Part shown: piece after piece, positions 1 to 10,954 of the stretch
Layout: every line of letters begins with the position of its first letter
How positions within the stretch are numbered: position 1 is the stretch's first letter
NCBI RefSeq assembly: GCF_014529535.1
Contig: NC_050736.1
Coordinates: 2,480,001 to 2,544,000 of the forward strand
Source: Bradysia coprophila
Lineage: Eukaryota > Arthropoda > Insecta > Diptera > Sciaridae
Direction: 5' to 3'
DNA: 64,000 bases
Translations under genes and position numbers: made by a program
The notes under the pieces: generated by a model
The model's input: the letters and a program-made list of their open reading frames with translations, nothing else
Told to the model about the DNA's origin: nothing
The model's database searches: none

Positions 1-1447
1 GAGAAGTATTTCCGTGAGTATTATGTAATTGCGTATTTTTCAAAATCCTGATGACATTTTAACATCCTGTTCCCCACACCATACGTTTCTTTTTCCACAT
101 AATTATCATCCACAACTAAAGACACAAGATTTTTCGAACACCCATCGCCGAACAATGGTTTCGGGGAAAAAAAGGAGCTCGACCAAGAAAGAAAATCTTT
201 TGTAATAATTCGCATGACTTAGCATTCTCGTAATACATCATGTCGTGTTTATGAACATGATTTTCTCATTCAGACAAGAATGGTGAAAAAATGACTTGAT
301 GTTTTTATGTATATAAACCGCGTAACAGATTGGGAAAAACGTTAACAATTTTCTTTTACTTTTACTTGCTGGATGAGTGGTGTTAAAAATGGTGAATAAA
401 ATGTGCCGAATAATAAATCTATTTTATTTTGTCGAAAGTCTTGTTATTGTAATGTTAAGTGCTTTCTTGCTTACCCATGAGTTTCATAACTTCCTTCTGG
501 CTGATGTAAATGTTTAAGTATCCAAGTACGAAATGGCAGTCCAGCAATAGGATTGACAGCCAAGAGTATATCCACATTTTGATAGTAATCGATTAAACTT
601 TTTATTTTGATTAAATGTTAACAATTTGTATTTAAATTTTGATTTTTAATTTCACTCATATTTAACACTTTCAAGTTTACGTTTTGATTTCAATTTTATG
701 CAAAAGAAACATAATCCCTGCAATTTTAATTGGTAAGTAAGATTATTGAAAAATTTCGATTTTCTAATTACATTTATGTAGTCAAGTGGTTAGTGCTTGA
801 GGTTGGTGATTATTTCGTTCCATCAGGGTCCATTTTTCAGACTTCATATACTCTAGAAAAGGTTAGTTATTACATATATATGTGTGTATGTAAAAGATAA
901 AAGGGAGAAATGACAGTCCTTAAAATGGGTAAACAAATGAATCGAATAATTTTTTTTTAATTCAAATCAATTTTTATTAAAACTGCTTGTTTAAGACAAC
1001 AAATCTCGCCAGACCTAAACGATCTTTGTGAAACGGCGGTCGTATCGTGAAACAGTAATGAAATCTGATACTACACTTATTGAAAATATCGTTTAATTTT
1101 TGATAAAAATCTTTTACTTCATTCGTTTTGACAAAATTTCGCTTTATTAATAAGACAATATTAACTGGAGGATTTCGCTTATATTCGTTCTTGCTCTCGA
1201 TGACAGATGATAGAGTATTTTCTATTCAAAATCGGCCTTCCATTTTCTTGTAAAGATACGAGTCGTGATTTCTTTGTGTGAATAAAAACACACAACACAT
1301 GCAATCATACACGCAGACATATTTGAAAATTTGGAGGTTTTTTGACGTTTGACAAATGAGCGGTCGTGCTAGAAGCAGTGCTATGGTAACGCAGAAGTTT
1401 CTTAGAATCTAAATTATCTTAGGCGGATGAATTACGCTAACAACTGA
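1..1447. other. Gene-free A+T-rich sequence
   Basis: No open reading frame with coding character, no RNA gene and no clear repeat boundary is visible here. A short word resembling AAAATCTTTTACTTCATT lies at about 1105-1125 and recurs elsewhere in the window (see findings). Confidence 0.5.
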
Positions 1448-1965
1448 GGGGCCATTTCCAAATTACACAAACGAAAAATTTTGATTTTCAGACTCCCTCC
1501 CCTGCGTACGCGAAAATTTATTGAGTGTGTGATTATTTACAATTTTGAATGCCGAAAGAATTATAACAAATTAAATGCTGAAGTGAAATTTGCAAATCCG
1601 ATCCTTTGTTGCCATTATCAACGTTTTTGAGGGCACATCTAGATTCCTTCTTCGGTAGTTGACATGAATTTTCATGATGTAATTAACGATCAATTATTTT
1701 GACGGGACCCTCGTTATTTTTAATCATTTTGAAAATATTCTTTTCAAATTGGTACCAATTGCAGATCAAAATAGTTTACATCTATCTTCCAAAAAGTACT
1801 TATTCATATATCTGTTTTGGACGATTTATCTGTGAAAGTGCCTAAAATCAATCGTCCAAAACAGATAGTCAAAACAAATTTCATGTAAGGTACCGAAAAA
1901 GCGACAAAAATCTTAAAAATTTCTCATTTTCGGCCCGACACATGAAAAAACCTGTGAATGGCCCC
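1448..1965. mobile_element. Non-autonomous inverted-repeat element, GGGGCCATT termini
   Basis: The left end begins GGGGCCATTTCCAAATTAC and the right end, read on the other strand, begins GGGGCCATTCACAGG, so about 518 bp is bounded by short inverted repeats. It has no coding capacity. A smaller hairpin (TGTTTTGGACGATT and its reverse complement, near 1810-1869) sits inside. The termini resemble those of the 152-bp element at 40441-40592, so the two may belong to one family. I could not identify a target-site duplication. Confidence 0.55.
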
Positions 1966-4235
1966 TAAGCTCTGTTCTCTGTAGGTAGACAATGAATAGA
2001 CAATGATGGCCGAGGTGCAGGTAATTATCGATGTTTCTACCAACTTATCCTTTTGTATCATATTTAAATTGATTTATAAAACTTTCATATGCTGAAGTAT
2101 TAACACTAAATCTATTAGTTTAAATGTACGTTTTTATGACTTTTGTCATCGTTGCCGATGGCAGACGACATAGAGATTTAAGGTTTCAATTACAGCTGAC
2201 AAGAGAAAGAAGACACAGCTCTAATAGTCAACGGATCTACTCTACAGATAAATGTTCACATTTTTGAAATTGTTCCGAGAATCGTGTACGTGTACATTAT
2301 GTTTAGTAAGAAATCGACGATTTAGGTATTACTATCGAAACTTATCAATTCGAATAACATAACTGTAAAATCGTGGACATATTTTCGTACAAGAAACACT
2401 TAAAATAAGCAATGAAAGCAATGCAACCATCTACATTTAAATAACTCAATTCCTATCTTGCTCAAATGATTCTAACTTTGAACGAACAGCATCAACGTAA
2501 TGAAATACGAGATGTACCTATTTCACTCCCTTAAGGCAAAACCTTACACCTTATGCACTATTTTATCTCATCGTAATTTATATAGTCAAGCAGTTTGATA
2601 TGCTACTATCTGTAAAATATAACAAACTGGTTCGAATAATACACATTCTTCATCGTGATGCGGAAGTTATATATGCACTTCTCACACTATACACTTAATA
2701 AACTTACTTCACCCAATTTAAACTTTTCCCAGACAATATTTTTATTCTTCTCCGTTTTTCTTAACATACACATTACGTACATACATCATTTCCACACTGG
2801 ATGAGAGCCGACGAGGAACAATTTGAATTTTAAATGAGACCAAATATTCAGTTTTATATAAATTATACAATTTTCATAAAATTTTCGTGATCATAAATCT
2901 ATCCCATATATCAAGAAAGGAATTCGGTCCGACACTTGAGAATGATTAATGCCGGTTGCATTATATTTTATTTAAGAATTAAGACGCACTGGAAATTTTC
3001 TTTGAGTAAAAGTAAATTTTAGCGAAGGACTATGGTGTAGTCCTAAAAATTTGAGTGTCAGTGTTTTGTGTGTTGAGTATCAGTTTCTAACATTTCGCTG
3101 GAACCGTGATAGAGAACCTCATATTTTTGAACTTTATCGTCTACTTGCAGACAACATTAAAATATTCGGTTTTTTCTTTACCAGTAAAGCTAATTCAAAG
3201 CCTAAAAAAATGTTCCACGAAATATATTAAATATCCTTCACCCTCAGTCTGTTTATACCTCGATAAACCACTTGCTATTCTTGTAATAAATTACACTTCA
3301 ATTTAATTAATATTTAATATCGAGCGATAATCCATCATTTTGATCATCACATAAACACAACAGCTATACCTTGTCCACTATACATAAACGGCTGAACGAT
3401 TTTTAATATTTTTCTTCTTTTTTTTTGAAAAGTCGCGTTATTGTCTCAAAATTAACATTTTCCGATAATATGTAAAAACACGTATGATAAGTGATCGCTA
3501 TTCGATTTGTCACCGTACCGTACTGTAGAAAGTACAAAACCGAACTGAACTTTTGATGAGTCAAGTTCAGACTACTTTCGTTCAGGGGTTGAATGTTGAG
3601 TGTCAACAAAAAAACATTCTATATTGAAATCAAGGGATGCCCATTTGCGCATAGTCAATGAATGGAATAACAGGGGAAGTAGATATTGTTATTATAAGCA
3701 TGCGTGTGTAAGCTATGCAATTATTTTTGTGCAGCTCTATACCCACAACACAATGTACATGCATAATTAATAAAGAAAATTCAAAACTTTCCTAATTACT
3801 AACATTATCGGTAATATGCACATTAATGCATGCATTTGGCTCTTGTACAATTTACGTACTTTAACCAGAACAATAACTTATCAGGAAGTTATACAATTTT
3901 GTTTCCGTTATAAGTTTACCTGAAAACAATTGCTTTAAGATAATTTCTTTTTTATTGCTTTATCGAGGTGGAGTTGTTGAAGTATAAAAGTTGTTGGCTG
4001 GTTCAAGTATTAATAGGAATCTTATTTTGGTGGGCATTAGTAGCGAAATATAAGCTACCAAAAAAAGCTCAACCTCAATCTGCTAATCAAATTTAGCTAT
4101 AAAGAGCTAGTTATGCGTCATCGACAACGACGACAAAAAGAAGCGATGAATGCTCTGGTCGATTCTTTCATTGGTATATATTCCCTGTTAGCTAAGAATA
4201 AAAGCATAGCACTTCAAGCTTCAAGCAATAACATA
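1966..4235. other. Gene-free sequence with one weak membrane-protein-like stretch
   Basis: Mostly featureless. Around 3966-4096 a plus-strand reading frame without a clear start reads through a hydrophobic patch (ILFWWALVAKYKLPKK) and stops at TAG; just after it a second frame opens at 4113 with RHRQRRQKEAMNAL. They could be decayed exons, but the second runs into a MITE at 4236 and I see no splice logic joining them. I would not call a gene. Confidence 0.3.
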
Positions 4236-4442
4236 AAATCAGAGGCAGTGAAATTACAGCATGAATTCGCTTCAGTTGTTTTTCAACTATTTATACTTGT
4301 TTGTACGGTTTAAGCTACAACACGCACATGAGTGGTAGTGGTAAAACCATATAAAAACATTTAATCAGTTTTGATTGTTTGTGTGGATCAGCTGAAAAAC
4401 AGCTGAGGCAAATTCATGTTGAAATTTCACTGCCATTGACTG
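4236..4442. mobile_element. MITE family A, copy 1
   Basis: A palindromic element of about 207 bp flanked by TA on both sides (4234-4235 and 4443-4444). The right end is the canonical reverse complement of CAGTCAATGGCAGTGAAAT; the left end has decayed from CAGTCAG to AAATCAG. Sub-terminal sequence around TTCAGCTGTTTTTCAGCTGA matches the copies at 9637, 52038 and 53790. The CAGT end and TA duplication are the pattern of Tc1/mariner-type elements; that assignment is inference, since no transposase is present. Confidence 0.8.
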
Positions 4443-4470
4443 TACAAAAAAGTTTAGTCAAAGCACCTAG

Positions 4471-4616
4471 CAGGGTAATAGAGGTTTTTACACGTCAAAT
4501 AGAATAGTATTTTGATACCAAAAATACCATTAACAGCTTTAATGGTGACTGCTAATGGTATTATTGGTATCAAAATACTGCTCTATTTGACGTGTAAAAA
4601 TCTCTATTTTACCCTG
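4471..4616. mobile_element. Hairpin MITE, CAGGGTAATAGAG ends
   Basis: Arms of about 65 bp face each other. The left reads CAGGGTAATAGAGGTTTTTA and then CACGTCAAATAGAATAGTA; the right is its near-perfect reverse complement, ending ATTTTACCCTG. There is no coding content. It lies only 28 bp from MITE family A copy 1, so this spot has taken at least two insertions. Confidence 0.75.
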
Positions 4617-5000
4617 TCTCGCTAATATTCGTTATATTTCGAGGTAGACGATATTTTCAGTTTTTCGTCAGCGTCAGTGGGTTTGAATACCTACATAACG
4701 TTGAAAAATCTCTTCAAGTGTGAATTCAATGCGTTCTTTTCTTAAACAATAAACATGTTTCCTTTGTGTGTCACGACAAGACACAATTTTGACATCCGAC
4801 ATACTTGCTTGTAGCTAGAGTGCTATGATAAAAAGCACAATGTTTGGATTTTTTACTAAAACTTTTGTGTCTTCGAAGAAGCCATAAAATGCAATGATGA
4901 AACACATTGTTTTTACCTGATATCACTTTTTTTTGTTGACCTTGACACTATGAAGATAGCTTTCGTTTGTGATTAAATGAGTGTTTTGAATTCTTGAATA

Positions 5001-5195
5001 GAGGTGAGCGGGCCGCCCAGTTTTTTGTCTGGCCCGCCTGACTTTCTATGTCCTACTTTGACCCGAGATGCAATATTACAATTCGCGTAGCATACTTAGC
5101 TGCATATTATCTACGTCGGTGAAAACCCTGACTCTGCTCAAAGTGCACAAGTCCTTGTCTCCGGATTTTTTGAAACGAGACGGCCCGCTCACCTC
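5001..5195. mobile_element. MITE with GAGGTGAGCGGGCCG termini, TA duplication
   Basis: A 195-bp element starts GAGGTGAGCGGGCCG and ends with CGGCCCGCTCACCTC, an almost exact inverted repeat. It is flanked by TA at 4999-5000 and 5196-5197. The GC-rich ends stand out from the A+T-rich surroundings. No ORF. Confidence 0.8.
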
Positions 5196-5680
5196 TAATT
5201 CATAAACGTTATCATTTTAAATTACGACGAAGAGATACGGTAGTAGATTAGATAACCGATTGCAATGTGAAAAATGAAAACCATTTGCAGTTAACTTTCT
5301 AATTACTACTGCTCGGGCTGCATTAGAATTCTTTATGCAATTCGATTAACCGTGCTTTTCATTATAGACTTACCGATTTGCTTGCACCAAGTAGCATTTA
5401 AAGAAATTTGGTCCAGACGTTAATGATTTCGAGGATTCAGTGTCCAAAGCAGGCCCAAACCTGTCATGATATTTAGGTTTTTAAAGTAAACATTTTAATC
5501 ATAGAAGATAAAAAACATTGAAATCTTTCTGTTTCCAAATTTAGAAGTGCAGTGAGCTTTTATCTTGGAAAGTGTCTTATAAAGCAGTCGTTTAGTGGAC
5601 TGATGTTTTATTGACTTGAATAAATCAAAGTCGTTTATCGTAAACTTAGTGTCGATTGGACTGCATTTTTCGCTAGGCAA

Positions 5681-6816
5681 ATGGCAAATGGTAACACAAG
5701 TGGGTTCGAAATTATTTTTACACTACTGAGCAGTTTCCAATCTAAAAAGAAATATTTGCAAAAATTTTAAGGCCTTCGAATTTGCCTCTTGCAATTTGCT
5801 GCACAGCAAAATCTAACTCAAACACTAACCCATCTTGAGCAGTTAGTATCGAAAGCAGTCAACCAGTACCAGCCACGAATAATTGCATTACCGGAATGCT
5901 TCAATTTCAACTATTGTGCTGACAGCGCCATTATTAAAGCTGCAGCTGAGTCAATAAATGACGGTGTAACTGGTGGTACTTTGTCAAAGCTATCAAAACA
6001 GTACGGCGTATTTATCGTAGGTAGTCTCATTGAACGTGATCGCAATAATTTCTACAATACATCTGCAGTTTGGGACCCGAATGGAGATGTAGTTGCACGT
6101 CATCGTAAGGAAAGTCATCTTGGGAAAACTCTCAATTTTTACTCACTCTTATCGGGAAGTATTCAAATTAAAAATTATTTCTGGCTTCAGGTTCACTTAT
6201 GTAACTTTCGCACAATCACGGGCTTGGATGTATGCGAAGTTGACAAATTAGTACCCGGCAATGAAATCACCACGTTTCAAGTGGATGATTTTAAATGTGG
6301 TATTGCAATTTGTAAGGATACCGTATTCGATGAGTTTATCAAAATATATGGGAAAAATGGTAACTTTGAAAGGGTTGAAACTTGAGAGTTAATTCACAAT
6401 AATTATTTGATGATCCATACTCTACCCTTTGAATTGCAGGCTGTGACTTAATGTTCTTTCCATCAGCTGTGCATGTTACCTCTGGGGACCAGTATTGGGA
6501 TTTAACAAACCGGGCTCGAGCGCTTGACAACCAATTCTACGTGGCTGCTATCTCACCAGCCCGGAATGAACATGCAGCATATGTTGTTTACGGTCACTCC
6601 ATGATCGTTGGCCCAGATGGTTTTACTCTCGTTCGAGCTGACGCATGGGAAGAAATAGTTTTCCAAGAAATTGGTGAATTAGCCAAGTGAATTGGTAATC
6701 AAATGAGTAATCTCATTCCTCTTTCAGATCTCAAGGTCATTCAGAAAGCTCGCAAAGATTTTCTTTTGTATCAATCCAGACGGCCAGAGGTTTACAATAA
6801 ATATGTTGATAAATAA
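5681..6816 (+). CDS. NIT2: NIT2-like omega-amidase (nitrilase superfamily)
   Basis: Exons 5681-5690, 5772-6109, 6191-6359, 6440-6673 and 6728-6816. The protein reads MANGLRICLLQF at the start, then LPECFN (catalytic Glu, residue 45), HRK-VHL (catalytic Lys, 116) and GIAICKD (nucleophile Cys, 157), and ends YNKYVDK. Spliced this way it has 279 residues, close to the 276 of human NIT2, with the catalytic triad at nearly the same positions. NIT2 hydrolyses alpha-ketoglutaramate and alpha-ketosuccinamate in glutamine and asparagine transamination. The start ATG fits because exon 1 (10 nt) joins through GT...AAG to give the family's N-terminal strand. One problem remains: the block 6110-6190 begins GA, not GT, and is an open 81-bp stretch, so it may instead be translated as a 27-residue insert after the catalytic Lys (306 residues). 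An AATAAA signal overlaps the stop codon. The loop after HRK-VHL differs from the usual FDIDVPG, so full activity is uncertain. Confidence 0.85.
6110..6190 (+). other. Candidate GA-AG intron or in-frame insert in the NIT2-like gene
   Basis: The block starts AAG|GAAAGT and ends TGGCTTCAG|GTT. Removing it restores HRKVHL exactly as in the family. The donor differs from the consensus GTAAGT only at position +2 (T to A). It is 81 bp, in frame and stop-free, so keeping it would add 27 residues. The nearby true GT at 6105 (CATC|GTAAGG) would shift the frame and hit a stop within four codons. Confidence 0.6.
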
Positions 6817-6817
6817 A
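6812..6817 (+). promoter_or_regulatory. Polyadenylation signal AATAAA overlapping the NIT2-like stop codon
   Basis: AATAAA includes the TAA stop at 6814-6816. It is the only close signal I see, so the transcript probably has a very short 3' UTR. Confidence 0.45.
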
Positions 6818-9636
6818 TTAATTATAATGTCGCTTTTCTATTGGATTGTGTTGAAGATATAATGTCGGAATTTTATTTTTCTTCCTCCATTTTTCAAAAT
6901 TTTTCCAACAATGTTTTTTGTGAAAATTAAGGAAAATGTGGGAAAACTCAAGAAAATACAGGAAAAAGGATTTTCAAAATTAATCGCTGCATTTTAGTGT
7001 TAAGTTCCATCTGTGCCGTCTTCAGGAACGTCAAACAAGTAAATCTTTCAAATATAAATATTTTCCTACAAAATCAAGTTCTCCAGAATCACTCCGAACC
7101 AAAGTAGTAGTAGAAATTGCTTGTCATGAACATAGCGATAGCGGAGTTCTTGACGCAGTTACTACTTCCTAAAAAGAAAGAAGCGACCAGCGCCAGTAAC
7201 AAGAACAACATTTCAACTTTTCCTAATTGACCAGATGATATCAGATGTTTTGGAAGTGGGAAAAGATCGGAACTGCGTCGTCTATTCCCCTTTAGAGGTT
7301 TTGGTGGGATGTTAAATAGAGGAATATTTACATAACCTTGAAACAGTGTAAAAATTGAGGGTATGTACACTCTGTGTACTATGCTTTCGTAATTTATTAC
7401 TATATTTGACATAAGCAATATCCTACTACTATGCTAGGTGCCTTGCACAGACAAAATTAAAAAGAGTTTCGATCAACACAATGTTGAAATTTCCATAAGA
7501 AATAAAAGAACAGCAAGAGGTTTCGTTTTTGAATTGGGCAGAGCAGACATGGGCTTTTGAGAGCACAGATCACGCACAAAGAATGCAAGTTAAAACTCGA
7601 CAAAAACCACAATTAGCTTTTTTGAAAAAGTTTTACTAAAGTTAACTTTAACAACAGTAACCGCCAAAAGTAGTTGCCAAAATAGTTGATAATAAATTTA
7701 CAATAGAAGGTATTTTTAGTAACTTCGCCAGCACGGAGTTACGAAAACGTCTTCTACTAGTGGCAGTCAAATTAACAATAATTTTAAATTTATTCAGTTG
7801 AACACAAAACGCAATTCCTCTACAAGAAAAAAATTCATTATCACAGCCTATTTTAATAAAATTCCATCCTTCCGCAAAACATACATCTACATTTTACCCC
7901 TATAAACACTGAACCGCATCGTATAACAGCAACAGACTACGCCAGATACTACACACTTTTCCCCCATTCCATCATTTCCTTTCAAACATCATCATGATTG
8001 TTTTCTTGATAAAGTTTAGTCAAGCAAAATAATTAAGAGCACATTTGTTCCAACAGATCTGTTTCACCGATATACTCGTAAATTAGACTTGCTCTACGAA
8101 TTTCTGGGCTGGGGACAATATTGAAGGAGTGGTGCCGAGAAAAGAAAAAAAATAATTTTCCTGCATAGTTGTGTAACATTCCCGAAATGAATGAGTACGG
8201 TGAAACACAAGTAAGACTCAAGCGTAATGTGGAAAATTGTTTCTTAATTGATATTGAATGTTTATATTAAAACACAAGAATTTTTTTTATCTTGCTGAAA
8301 GAAATGGTGGAATATTCGGGCTTAGCGTTTAGGAAAGTTTAACAATTTATTTCTCTCTTTATTTCCTTTCCGTTTGATTTATTGAAGGTAATAAAGGAAG
8401 TATAGAGATAATGAAAAAAAAATCTTGAATAAATTGACATCGTAATGATTGATGGTATTGGAGATTTATGAAAACATGGAACGAACAATTTTAAATTTGA
8501 ATAAATTAACGAAACGATGTTGGTGTAGTGCATGCTGTAAAATCAATACGAGCAACGGTTTACCCGTGTAGCTGTGTATTTCCTGATCATACAATAATTC
8601 ATACGATTGAAGCTTATGTATTTTATAATTCCCAGTTTTATTATACATTGGCAAACCAAAGCCAATTTAAGGGTTATACCGAAAACCATGCAATGTCTAT
8701 AAAATAAAGTCCTCTTTCGATTTTACTATTCGGGCAATAAAATTCGTCGATAAATCAAAAATTTACCATTTTATTATTCCGCGGTCGCCAATACCGCTTA
8801 CAACTCCATACACACACATATATATGAACTATATATTGGCTGCCAACCACTTAATGAAAATTCAGAATACATCTCTTCGGTTGGGTGGCATAAAAAGCTC
8901 GATGTACTGTGTGAATCGATGTAAGTATAAATGAATATGCCCACTCGACATTGGTCGTGTATAATATAAAACTAAAAAAAATATATTTCAGAGAAGACAC
9001 TTGCTTCCCATTCAGTTAAAACTTTAATGCTCTCTCTGTGCAAAAAACAAAACGAAAAGCAAAGCAAATTTAATGGCTTTATTTATGTGATTATTCCCTG
9101 CATTTTTTTGTACTCCCTTTTCGATTTGTTTTTTATTTCCAAAAAATTTAAAGTTTATTTTTACATCTTTTTTATTGTTGTTGTTTGTACGATTTCAAAC
9201 TTTTCCTCTTGTTCATTGTTCTTAATTATGTGTTTGACAATGTAAAATAACTCCAGCAATAATTCAATATTGGCATAAGAAAGTTGTAAAAAAGTCATAA
9301 ATTAAAAAGAAAAAATGATTCCGAGCAAAAAAAAAATATTTTTTCATTTTTTTCATGAAGAAACTTTCTGTTGCGTCTCATAATAATGAAATTCGTAAGT
9401 ATACTATTAGGTTGTTCAGTCGCTCAACGGCTCAACGTTTCAAATAAAACGACAATTGTAGAAACTGAATTTGTAGCATAAAGTGTCTGGTACTTCACAT
9501 TTTATTTAGGGAATTGATCTGCACTTACTGTGATGGATGAGCTTACACAAATCCTGATCAATAAACAATATTAGACGGGTTGTACTTTTAATTCGTATTT
9601 ACAATTCTGTAGTAAAAGTTATTTGTCGAAATCGTA
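6818..9636. other. Gene-free region, apart from one possible short secreted ORF
   Basis: Low-complexity A/T sequence with no recognisable gene. The only stretch with coding-like composition is on the minus strand at 7089-7211 (listed separately). No inverted-repeat element with clear ends was found. Confidence 0.5.
7089..7211 (-). CDS. Possible small secreted peptide, unrecognised
   Basis: Within a longer open frame, an ATG at 7209-7211 starts a 40-residue product. It opens MLFLLLALVASFFLGSSNC, which has the shape of a secretory signal peptide, and ends NFYYYFGSE. Third codon positions are richer in G and C than the surroundings, and a possible acceptor (TCAATTAG) lies 12 bases upstream of the ATG. 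It could be a short secreted peptide or a terminal exon of one. I do not recognise it, and 40 residues is short enough to be chance. Confidence 0.25.
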   Translation of the reverse strand: MLFLLLALVASFFLGSSNCVKNSAIAMFMTSNFYYYFGSE

Positions 9637-9864
9637 CAGTCAAAGGCAGTCAATTTTCAGCATAAATTTGCTTCAGCTGTTTTCCAGCTGATCCACACAT
9701 ACAATCAAAACTGGTTTTCCTTGTTTATACGGTTGAAGCTACTACACGCACGCGCGTGGTAGTGTTAAAACCGTATAGACTTATAAACGGTTGTGATTGT
9801 TTGTGTGGATCAGCTGAAAAACAGCTGAAGCAAATTCATGCTGAAAATTGACTGCCTTTGACTG
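9637..9864. mobile_element. MITE family A, copy 2 (best preserved)
   Basis: A complete 228-bp palindromic element. It starts CAGTCAAAGGCAGTCAATTT and ends with the reverse complement of that sequence (...GACTGCCTTTGACTG), flanked by TA at 9635-9636 and 9865-9866. The centre contains CACGCACGCGCGTGGTAGTG. This copy defines the family ends used to place copies 1, 3 and 4. Confidence 0.88.
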
Positions 9865-9903
9865 TATTGTATTTAAATGCAAAAATTTTGATTTAGATTA
9901 AAT

Positions 9904-10020
9904 CCCAGTCAATTAAGTAATCCCCAGTGTATGATATTTTGGCGCAAAATTTTAATTCGCTAATGCGTTTTTAAATTTTGCGCCAAAATATCATAACCTG
10001 GAAGCCTTTAATTGACTGGG
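9904..10020. mobile_element. Short hairpin element, CCCAGTCAATTAA ends
   Basis: A 117-bp inverted repeat. The outer ends are CCCAGTCAATTAA and TTAATTGACTGGG; the inner arms are ATGATATTTTGGCGCAAAAT and its reverse complement. It lies 39 bp from MITE family A copy 2. Confidence 0.75.
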
Positions 10021-10508
10021 AACATCGACGACTTTTATAAGACTCTGACAAATCTAAAAACCACTGTAGAATGGAAATTGCTTTTAGGACGAAAATCTCC
10101 GGCATCGTGGCTCATAAATGAAATTATTCACAATCTGTTAAGTAGTTGCTGCTTCATTCACGGCTTCACGGTGAAAAGTCAATTTATAGTGTCTCTGCTT
10201 CTAAACAGTCATCAGTGAGTCTTAGGTTTCTTTAGCATATCAAAAACAAAACACACGAAGCACAAACTTGAGCCAGTGTCAATTTTTCTTAAATGCCAAG
10301 TCGGACCTTTGAGCCGTGATCCAACCCAGCAAGTTATACTTAGTTATTTACATAAAAAAGAAAAGCGATGTTTTTTTGGCGAGTAAGCCGGGGGCAAGTG
10401 ACGCATGCATAATCGCAGAAACAAAATTTTAACGAGTTATTTACAAAAATTTTCGTGTTGAAGTTGGCAAGGTTGATTTTTTTTTATTTTTTGAAAGTAT
10501 TTGTTATT
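10021..10508. other. Spacer between two hairpin elements
   Basis: An open frame of 68 codons starts in the preceding hairpin and runs to 10218, but it has no family likeness and no splice or start logic. Nothing else is seen. Confidence 0.4.
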
Positions 10509-10954
10509 AATCCACGCCATTAGTCGTATAAATTTATACGTCAGAGAGAGCTTTTTTCTCCTTTGTTACGATCTGTCAGTTTTTTCATTTGGTGATTTAG
10601 TATGGAATTGAAAACTAAAATTGAGATATCTTTGCTGTTTTAAGTGGTTTTTCATATTTTTTTTGGACCAAAATGTTTTAAAATGTGTTTGGAATCGATT
10701 GGCATTAACAGATTGTGTGAAAATATTTTTTTCTATTTTATTACTTTGTTAATGTCAATCGATTCCAAACACACTTTAAAACATTTTGGTCCAAAAAAAT
10801 ATGAAAAACCACTTAAAACAGCAAAGATATCTCAATTTTAGTTTTCATTTCCATAGTAAATCGCAAAATAGAAAAACTGATAGATCGTAACAAAGGAGAA
10901 AAAAGCTCTCTCTGACGTCTGACGTATAAACTTATACGACTAATGGCGTGGATT
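10509..10954. mobile_element. Snapback element with about 200-bp near-perfect arms
   Basis: The left end reads AATCCACGCCATTAGTCGTA and the right end is its exact reverse complement. The arms then continue with few mismatches (CGATTCCAAACACA, CCAAAATGTTTTAAA, TGAGATATCTTTGCTG all occur in both orientations) to a loop of about 50 bp near 10708-10755. Total 446 bp. There is no ORF of its own; the frames it contains are products of the palindrome. Single-stranded it would form one long hairpin. Confidence 0.85.

Noticed and set aside
3966..4313. Frames with a hydrophobic patch followed by RHRQRRQKEAMNAL
   Set aside because: Tempting as a decayed membrane-protein gene, but two stops separate the pieces, no splice sites join them, and the second runs into a MITE.
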